From Amycolatopsis pithecellobii (lineage in GTDB: Bacteria > Actinomycetota > Actinomycetes > Mycobacteriales > Pseudonocardiaceae), in contig NZ_WMBA01000055.1 of NCBI RefSeq assembly GCF_009707865.1, positions 1 through 57,080 on the forward strand: a DNA stretch of 57,080 bases, written 5' to 3'. The notes beneath the pieces were generated by a model that searched no databases, was not told the origin of the DNA, and worked only from the letters and a program-made list of their open reading frames with translations. Shown here piece after piece: positions 51,251 to 57,080 of the stretch. The translations under genes and the position numbers were made by a program. Numbering within the stretch: position 1 is the stretch's first letter; each line of letters starts with the position of its first letter.

Positions 51251-52450
51251 TCAGCCGGCGACGAGTGAGCTGACCAGGTGCCCGGTCACCGGGCCCAAGG
51301 TCATGCCCAGGGTGCCGTGTCCGGTCGCGGCGATGACGTTGGCGGCGATCCGGCCGATGCAGGGTGTTCCGGACGGCGTCATCGGCCGGGCACCCCGCCA
51401 CGGCGGCTGGGCGGTGTCATGGGCCGGCAGCGTGGGCACGTAGGCCCGGGTCACCGCGTCGAGCCGCCGGACGGCGCCGGCACCGGGTCTGTCGTGTGCC
51501 GTCCCGCCGAATTCCATTCCGGTGGTCAACCGCACCCAGGACTCCCGGGAGTTGATCACCACATGCTCTTCCTCGAGCATCACCGAACTGCGCAGCAGGG
51601 GGCTCCCGGTGGGATAGGTGACGCTCAATCCGTACCCGGCCCGCACCGGCAGCCGCGCCCCCAGCAATTTCCCGACCTGCGCGCTGGCGGCACCGGCCGC
51701 GACGACGAATTCGTCCGCGCTCAAGCAGCCGCGGTCGGTCCGCACCATGACGACCCGCCCTCCGGCGCGCTGGAAACCGACGACACGCTCGGCTCGGAAT
51801 TGGGCACCCCGGGCACGTGCCGCATCGGCGATAGCCCGCGTCGCACGCGCGGGATCGAGACTGCGATCATGCGGAAACTTGATCGCGCCCGCGAGACCCG
51901 TCCGCAGAGCCGGTTCGATTTCCCGGAGTTTTCGCGGCCCCAGCATTTCGAATTCGGCGCCACATCCAGCCAATTCGTCCAGCGCTCGGCGCTGCCGCTC
52001 GAGTGCGACCACGCTGCGGAAAACCCGCAATGATCCCACCGGGCGTAGATGCAGGTCGATTCCTTCGTTATCGACCATCTCCTGATAGAGGTGGAGGCTC
52101 TTTCCGGCGAGTTCGAACAAATTCCGGGTGGCTCGCCGGGCCCGTCCGGGACGCGCCTCGATCGCCATGCGCGCGAACCACGGCACCAGGCTCAGCGGTA
52201 CCGGCCGCCGGAAACTGATGGTGCTGTCCCGGCTGGCCAGTGCGGCAACCCAGGCGGCGACGGTGGCCGGACTCGCAAACGGCACGGATTGACTGGGCAC
52301 GAGCATTCCCGCATTGCCCGCCGAGGAACCCTGACCCGGTTCCGGATCGAGAACGACGACATCCGCACCTGATTTCGCGAGATAAAAAGCAACGCAGCTG
52401 CCGATGATTCCACCGCCCACAACCACGATATCCGCGTGCACCGAATCCAC
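51251..52450 (-). CDS. FAD-dependent D-amino-acid dehydrogenase/oxidase (DadA-like)
   Basis: A 399-residue flavoenzyme of the DAO/DadA family. The FAD motif is DIVVVGGGIIGSCVAFYLA; GNAGMLVPSQSVPF and RPMTPSGTPCIG are typical of DadA-like enzymes, and the end ATGHGTLGMTLGPVTG holds the second FAD contact. It should oxidise a D-amino acid to the imino acid. In hydroxyproline breakdown a similar enzyme oxidises cis-4-hydroxy-D-proline. It is the first gene of the eight-gene operon, with a GTG start. Confidence 0.92.
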   Translation of the reverse strand: MDSVHADIVVVGGGIIGSCVAFYLAKSGADVVVLDPEPGQGSSAGNAGMLVPSQSVPFASPATVAAWVAALASRDSTISFRRPVPLSLVPWFARMAIEARPGRARRATRNLFELAGKSLHLYQEMVDNEGIDLHLRPVGSLRVFRSVVALERQRRALDELAGCGAEFEMLGPRKLREIEPALRTGLAGAIKFPHDRSLDPARATRAIADAARARGAQFRAERVVGFQRAGGRVVMVRTDRGCLSADEFVVAAGAASAQVGKLLGARLPVRAGYGLSVTYPTGSPLLRSSVMLEEEHVVINSRESWVRLTTGMEFGGTAHDRPGAGAVRRLDAVTRAYVPTLPAHDTAQPPWRGARPMTPSGTPCIGRIAANVIAATGHGTLGMTLGPVTGHLVSSLVAG

Positions 52451-52471
52451 GTGAACCGCCCCGCAGAATGA

Positions 52472-52542
52472 GACATCAATAAATGAGCGTCGTGCGCCCC
52501 ATATCCACTGAGCGAGTATGCGCGGGTCACGACATTGATGTC
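52472..52542. promoter_or_regulatory. Repeated GACATCA/TGATGTC half-sites ahead of the amino-acid operon
   Basis: In the 214-base gap between the operon and coxM, GACATCAAT (52472-52480) faces its inverse ATTGATGTC (52534-52542). The latter is also half of the palindrome GACAT-TG-ATGTC (52531-52542). These lie 22-92 bases upstream of the DadA-like gene and could be sites for a regulator encoded elsewhere. The rest of the gap is AT-rich near 52640 with a T-run; I see no gene in it. Confidence 0.45.
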
Positions 52543-52664
52543 AATCGCGTTCCCGGAAATGCCTCATCGACTACCCGATCCGCATCGATCGGGAAGATCG
52601 CGTCCGGCGATTTTCACCGGCTTTATCGTGGAATTGTTTTTCTTTTTTCCGGTCCGAAGTGGAA

Positions 52665-53477
52665 TCACACAGCCGCGGTATTCAACGCCCGTGCGGTCAG
52701 CACACGCGCCAGGTGCCCGCGGTATTCGGCGCTGGCATGGGGTTCGCTGACCGGCGACGCACCGTCCGCGGCCAGCGCGGCAGCGTCCACAATGGACGCG
52801 CCGGAGGCGAGCGCCTCTTCCGTCGCGGTCGCGCGGATCGGGGTGCCACCCATGTTGATCAGGCCCACCGCCTGCCCGAGCACCGCGACCCCGACGATGG
52901 CCCAGTCGATCGAGCGGCGGGTGAACTTCTCGAAACCCCAGCCGATTCCGGTCGCCACCGGCACCCGGACCTCGGTGACCAGCTCATCGGGCTCCAGCGG
53001 GGTGGTGAACGGGCCCAGGAAGAACTCGTCCGCCGGAATCTCGCGCTGCCCGCCGGGACCGCGCACCACGAGCGAGCCGCCGGAAGCCAGGAGCGCCGCG
53101 GGCAGGTCGGCCGCCGCATCGGCGTGCGCGAGAGAACCACCGATGGTGCCGCGGTGCCGCACCTGCTGATCACCGATCGCACCGGCCACGTGCGCCAGCA
53201 ACGGGGCGTGCTCGCGCAGCGTCTCGTCATGGTGCAGATCGTGATACCGCGTCAGCGCACCGATCGCGACCGTGTCCCTCTCGACGCGCACGTATCGCAA
53301 CTCGTCGATCGGCGCCAAGTCGACGACGATCTCCGGCGTGGCGAACCGCAGTTTCATCAGCGGCAGCAAGGAATGCCCGCCCGCGAGGACCTTCGCTTCG
53401 TCACCGTGCTCGCCGAGCACGGTCAGCGCCTCGTCCACAGTGGACACCCGGCGATAGCTGAACGGAGCCGGGATCAC
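52665..53477 (-). CDS. coxM: Molybdenum hydroxylase FAD subunit (CoxM-like)
   Basis: A 270-residue FAD-binding subunit of the xanthine dehydrogenase/CO dehydrogenase family. Motifs are [17 protein letters not shown] near the N-terminus and [20 protein letters not shown] for FAD. It passes electrons from the iron-sulfur subunit to an acceptor. The GTG start overlaps the coxS stop (GTGA). It is the last gene in the order large, small, medium. Confidence 0.94.
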   Translation of the reverse strand: MIPAPFSYRRVSTVDEALTVLGEHGDEAKVLAGGHSLLPLMKLRFATPEIVVDLAPIDELRYVRVERDTVAIGALTRYHDLHHDETLREHAPLLAHVAGAIGDQQVRHRGTIGGSLAHADAAADLPAALLASGGSLVVRGPGGQREIPADEFFLGPFTTPLEPDELVTEVRVPVATGIGWGFEKFTRRSIDWAIVGVAVLGQAVGLINMGGTPIRATATEEALASGASIVDAAALAADGASPVSEPHASAEYRGHLARVLTARALNTAAV

Positions 53478-53944
53478 CGGTCCACCTCCTGTCCCGACGC
53501 CTCGATCACGGCGCTGACGATATTGTGATATCCCGTGCAGCGGCACAGGTTGCCTTCCAGCCCCTCCCGCACCTCATCCCGGGTGGGCTTGGGATTGTGT
53601 GCCAGCAACGAAACCGACGCCATGATCATGCCCGGCGTGCAGAACCCGCACTGCAGCCCGTGCTGCTCCCGGAACGCCCGCTGCACCGGGTGCAGCTCAC
53701 CGTCGCGATCGGACAGTCCTTCGACCGTGGTGACCCGGTGCCCGTCGGCCTGCGCCGCGAGCACCGTGCACGATTTCACCGACTCACCGTCCAGCAGCAC
53801 CGTGCAGGCACCGCATGACGTGGTGTCACAACCGATGTTCGTGCCCGTCAGCCCCGCGTTGTCCCGCAGGTAGTGCACCAGCAGCGTGCGGTCCTCGACC
53901 TCCTCGGTCACCGCCGTGCCGTTGACCTCGATGGAGACCCTCAC
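53474..53944 (-). CDS. coxS: Molybdenum hydroxylase iron-sulfur subunit (CoxS-like)
   Basis: A 156-residue subunit with two 2Fe-2S clusters. The plant-ferredoxin-type cluster uses [16 protein letters not shown] plus the cysteine of VKSCTVLA. The second cluster uses CGFCTPGM and NLCRCTGYH. It conducts electrons between the molybdenum centre and FAD. Overlaps on both sides (4 bases each) couple it to the other two subunits. Confidence 0.96.
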   Translation of the reverse strand: MRVSIEVNGTAVTEEVEDRTLLVHYLRDNAGLTGTNIGCDTTSCGACTVLLDGESVKSCTVLAAQADGHRVTTVEGLSDRDGELHPVQRAFREQHGLQCGFCTPGMIMASVSLLAHNPKPTRDEVREGLEGNLCRCTGYHNIVSAVIEASGQEVDR

Positions 53945-56214
53945 TTCGCCTCACCTTTCAAAGAGAGCGCTTCCCACACCCGCAGCGGGGTCATGGGCAT
54001 GTCCAGGTGGCGCACTCCCAGGTGCGCCAGCGCGTCCACCACCGCGTTGTGCACCGCCGGTGTCGAGCCGATCGTCGCCGCCTCGCCGATTCCCTTGACT
54101 CCCAACGGGTTCCGCGTCGTCGGCGTGGCCGAGTCGACGAGCTCGAAGTCCGGTAGTTCGGTCGCGGTGATGAACGAGTAGTCGGCGAGTGTGGCCGTGG
54201 TCGGGTTGCCGTCGGGGTCGTACGCCATCACCTCCAGCAACGCCTGCGCGATGCCCTGGCCGAGCCCGCCGTGCCGCTGCCCGCGGAACGCCAGCGGGTT
54301 GACGACCGGGCCGGCGTCGTCGCCGGCGATGATGCGTTTCACCACGACCTTCCCGGTTTCGGTGTCGACCTCGACGACCGCGAGATGGGCGCCGAACGGG
54401 AACGTCGGGGTGCCGTCGCTGAACCACACGTCGGCCGACAGCACGCCTTCCTCGGCGCGGGCCGCGAGCTGCACCCAGTCCACCGAGCCGCTCGACGGCG
54501 CGCCCCGCACCCGCCAGGCGCCGCTGTCCACGTCGAGTTCGAGATCGTCCGGCGCGGCTTCGAGCAGGTCCGCGGCGATCTCGCGGGCGTTCGCGATCAC
54601 CTGGTCCGCGGCCTGCCGCACGGCGGAACCGCCCAGCTGCAGGGAACGCGAACCGAACGTGCCGATCGCCTTGGGCACGTCGTCGGTGTCCCCGTATTTG
54701 ACGGTGATCCGCTCCATCGGGATGCCGAGCTGGTCCGACAGCAGCATCGCCAGCGACGTGGCCAGCCCCTGCCCGTGCGGCGAACTGCCGGTGTAGGCGG
54801 TGACCGTGCCGTCCGGGTTGATGTCGACGCGACCGCTCTCACCCGAGCTGTCGCCGCCGGTGATCTCGACGTAGCTGGCGATACCGAGCCCGAGCGCGAC
54901 CGGATCCCCGGCTTCGCGCCGGCGTTTCTGCTCGGCCCGCAGCCCGGCGTAGTCCGCGGCCGTCAGTACCTTGTCGAGCACGGCCTCGTACTCGCCGGAG
55001 TCGTAGTGGGCGCCCGTTTTCGTCTTGTACGGGAATTCTTCCGGGCGGATGAAGTTGATCTTCCGGACCTCCGCCGGGTCCAGCCCGAGCTCGGCGGCGA
55101 ACAGGTCCATCGCCCGTTCCACCGCGGCGGTCGCCTCGGGCCGGCCCGCGCCACGGTAAGCGGCGATCGGGGTGGTGTTGGTGACCACCGCTCGGCTGCG
55201 CGTCTCGATCTTCGGGAAGTGGTAGACGCCGGACGCCATCAGCTCGGTCAGCGTGGGCAGGAACACCGACCGCGGATAGGCGCCCGCGTCCTGCACCACG
55301 TCGAGCCGGAACACCTCGACCGTCCCGTCGCGGCGGCCACCGATGGTCACGGTGTTCTGCTGGCCGCGGCCGTGCGTCATCGAGGTGAGGTTCTCGCTGC
55401 GGGACTCGATCCAGCGCACCGGCCGGTCCGCCTGCCGCGCCGCCCAGCCGAGCACGACCGGGTCAGGGTCGGCCCCGATCTTCGCCCCGAAACCGCCGCC
55501 GACGTCCGGCGTGATGACCCGGACCTTGTCCTCGCCGACCCCGAGTCCGTTCGCGATCGACCTGCGGGCCAGCTGGGCGTTCTGGGTGGAAAGCCAGACC
55601 GTCAGGCGGCCGTCCTCGCCCCACACGCAGGAGGCGCCCCGCACTTCGAGCGGCGCGGGCGCGACGCGCTGGTTCACGATGGTCTGCGTGACGACGACCT
55701 CGCAGCCGTCGAAACTCCCGTCCGGGAATTCCTCGATTCCGTGTACCTGCACAAGATTCGTGCCGATCTCGGGGAACAGCAAGGTCTCGTCCGACAGCGC
55801 GGCGTCGGCGCTCGCCACGGCGTCGAGCGGGTCGTAGTCGATGTCGACCAGCTCGGCGGCGTCCGCGAGCTGGTAGCGCTCCTCGGTGAGGACCAGCGCG
55901 ACGGGCTCACCGACGTAACGGACCACTTCGGACGCCAGCCACGGCTGCTCGACGGGGCCGACCTTCCGCGGCGCCAGCTCGAGATCCGCGGCGGTGTACA
56001 CACCGACGACTCCGGGAGCGGCCAGCGCCTCCTCGGTGTCGATCGAGGTGATCCGGGCGTGCGCGATGGGGCTGCGGACGAACATCGCGTGCACCGCGCC
56101 GGTCAGTGCCGGTTCGCGGAGGTCGTCGACGTACGTGCCACCGGTGGTGATGAGTTTCTGGTCCTCGATCCGGACGACCCTGGTACCGACAATGCTCAAC
56201 TCGTGGCCTCCCAT
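53941..56214 (-). CDS. coxL: Molybdenum hydroxylase large subunit, form II CoxL-like
   Basis: A 757-residue molybdopterin-cytosine-dinucleotide subunit. It has [13 protein letters not shown] for the Mo site, [16 protein letters not shown], and the late [15 protein letters not shown] containing the catalytic Glu. The active-site loop is [10 protein letters not shown], the form II signature. True aerobic CO dehydrogenases have AYxCSFR with the cysteine that binds copper. CO oxidation is therefore unlikely; an aldehyde, purine or N-heterocycle is a better guess. Maturation genes (coxD-G type) are not in the window. Confidence 0.94.
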   Translation of the reverse strand: MGGHELSIVGTRVVRIEDQKLITTGGTYVDDLREPALTGAVHAMFVRSPIAHARITSIDTEEALAAPGVVGVYTAADLELAPRKVGPVEQPWLASEVVRYVGEPVALVLTEERYQLADAAELVDIDYDPLDAVASADAALSDETLLFPEIGTNLVQVHGIEEFPDGSFDGCEVVVTQTIVNQRVAPAPLEVRGASCVWGEDGRLTVWLSTQNAQLARRSIANGLGVGEDKVRVITPDVGGGFGAKIGADPDPVVLGWAARQADRPVRWIESRSENLTSMTHGRGQQNTVTIGGRRDGTVEVFRLDVVQDAGAYPRSVFLPTLTELMASGVYHFPKIETRSRAVVTNTTPIAAYRGAGRPEATAAVERAMDLFAAELGLDPAEVRKINFIRPEEFPYKTKTGAHYDSGEYEAVLDKVLTAADYAGLRAEQKRRREAGDPVALGLGIASYVEITGGDSSGESGRVDINPDGTVTAYTGSSPHGQGLATSLAMLLSDQLGIPMERITVKYGDTDDVPKAIGTFGSRSLQLGGSAVRQAADQVIANAREIAADLLEAAPDDLELDVDSGAWRVRGAPSSGSVDWVQLAARAEEGVLSADVWFSDGTPTFPFGAHLAVVEVDTETGKVVVKRIIAGDDAGPVVNPLAFRGQRHGGLGQGIAQALLEVMAYDPDGNPTTATLADYSFITATELPDFELVDSATPTTRNPLGVKGIGEAATIGSTPAVHNAVVDALAHLGVRHLDMPMTPLRVWEALSLKGEAK

Positions 56215-56297
56215 GACGGGTCCGGACGATCATGCCGGCGCCCGAGCACCAACATACCCCTGGAGTTTTTTGCTGGGGCGCCGCGGATTTCTCCTTC

Positions 56298-57056
56298 TCA
56301 CCCGGTGAACGCCTGCCACGCGAGCGTACCGGCGAGACCGAGTCCGGCGAGTCCGATGACGATCCGCAACGGCGTCGCGGGCACCCGCCGGACGATCGAC
56401 GGCCCGATCCACGAGCCGAGCACGGATCCCAGGCACAGCACCAGAACCGCCGGCCAGTCGGCATAGCCGGTGAACGCGAAGACGACCGCGGCCACGGAGT
56501 TCGCCGCGCCGGTCGCGATGGTCTTGGCGGCGTTGGACCGCGCCAGTGACTGGGGCCAGGCGGTGGACAGCAACGCGAGCATGAGCACACCGGCCGCGGC
56601 GCCGAAATAGCCGGCGTAAATGGCCACACCGAATGCGGCGACGGCCGTACCGCGGCTGAGTCCCCGTCCAGTGTGGACATCGCGCCGCAGATGCGGGCCG
56701 ACGAAGAGGAGAATCGACGCACCTGCGATGAGAAACGGGACGGTGACGGTGAAGACGCCGGGCGGTGTCCACAGTAGAAGCCCGGCGCCGAGCGCGCCGC
56801 CGGTGGCGGTGATCCAGCACAACACCCTGAGGCGGCGCCACTGCCCGGTCAGCTCGGGCCGCGACCCCGCCGCGGCGCCGGCGGTGGTGCCCATCAAGGC
56901 GATGGTGTTGGTGACATTCGCGGTCAGCGGCGGCAGGCCCACGGCGAGGAGCGCGGGATAGGAGACGAGCGAGGCGAGCCCTGCGACGGACCCGGTGAGC
57001 CCGGCCCCGACCCCGGCGACGAAGAGGAACACCAACGCCGGGAGGGAAAGGCTCAC
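56298..57056 (-). CDS. TauE/SafE-family membrane permease
   Basis: A 252-residue membrane protein with about eight hydrophobic segments in two repeated halves. GAGLTGSVAGLASLVSYPALLAVGLPP and YAGYFGAAAGVLMLALL are the two conserved family loops. TauE/SafE proteins export sulfite or organosulfur anions, or act in related anion transport. It starts with GTG at the right end of the window and precedes the molybdenum hydroxylase operon by 83 bases, so co-transcription is possible. The substrate is unknown. Confidence 0.9.
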   Translation of the reverse strand: MSLSLPALVFLFVAGVGAGLTGSVAGLASLVSYPALLAVGLPPLTANVTNTIALMGTTAGAAAGSRPELTGQWRRLRVLCWITATGGALGAGLLLWTPPGVFTVTVPFLIAGASILLFVGPHLRRDVHTGRGLSRGTAVAAFGVAIYAGYFGAAAGVLMLALLSTAWPQSLARSNAAKTIATGAANSVAAVVFAFTGYADWPAVLVLCLGSVLGSWIGPSIVRRVPATPLRIVIGLAGLGLAGTLAWQAFTG

Positions 57057-57080
57057 GGTTGGGGATTATCGGCAGGGAGG

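Noticed and set aside
52451..52664. A small gene in the gap between the DadA-like gene and coxM
   Set aside because: Short frames there lack ribosome sites and coding character; the region looks regulatory.
53941..56214. Aerobic CO dehydrogenase
   Set aside because: The active-site loop is AYRGAGR (form II) and lacks the cysteine that binds copper.
54271..56466. A 731-codon open frame on the plus strand
   Set aside because: It is the shadow of coxL, whose cofactor motifs are unmistakable on the other strand.

Overview
The window is high-GC DNA with tightly packed genes, many GTG starts, frequent 4-bp stop/start overlaps (ATGA, GTGA) and long antisense open frames. Gene content (an Rv2578c-type radical SAM protein, an actinobacterial LexA box, a DasR-type site beside HPr, a xylFGH-rok operon, an F420-type LLM oxidoreductase) points to a filamentous actinobacterium. 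Pseudonocardiaceae such as Amycolatopsis is my best guess, by inference only. No tRNA, rRNA, CRISPR array or complete insertion sequence was found, and no gene-free stretch exceeds about 215 bases.

Left part (1-13.4 kb): an imperfect inverted repeat at the window edge; an intein-containing radical SAM protein under a LexA box; a Na+/H+ antiporter with a UBP zinc finger; a flavin hydroxylase/MBL-hydrolase pair; glutathione peroxidase; a three-gene operon ending in a type II NADH dehydrogenase; a KDG-kinase/GyrI-like pair divergent from an IclR regulator; a VOC protein; and HPr divergent from a DUF1932 dehydrogenase across a DasR-like box.

Middle (13.4-34.8 kb): a 14-TM MFS exporter fused to carboxypeptidase-regulatory-like repeats plus a companion protein made only of such repeats; YnfA/TetR divergent from a flavin monooxygenase across a large operator; an HtrA-like protease; a beta-propeller/MoaD-like pair followed by a 22-bp phased repeat block; a beta-carbonic anhydrase; a xylFGH-rok7B7-like sugar operon with its putative operators; a GGT-family protein; and an AKR/LLM pair controlled by a TetR regulator.

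Right part (34.9-57 kb): a four-gene operon combining an acyl-activating enzyme, a membrane acyltransferase, a phosphosulfolactate synthase homologue and a VOC protein, which looks like a small biosynthetic pathway built on sulfolactate chemistry. Next come a membrane-anchored P-loop/Sel1 protein and a LysR-controlled catabolic operon (HpaI-like aldolase, cyclase, isochorismatase-like hydrolase). Then an eight-gene operon (52450 down to 45056) encodes a DadA-like oxidase, M19 dipeptidase, proline-4-hydroxylase-like dioxygenase, SDR, proline-racemase-family epimerase, DMT exporter, serine acetyltransferase and cysteine-synthase homologue. It resembles a compact pathway making and exporting an unusual amino acid. 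The window ends with a form-II CoxMSL-type molybdenum hydroxylase operon and a TauE/SafE permease.

The strongest candidates for an undescribed system are the eight-gene amino-acid operon and the sulfolactate-synthase operon.
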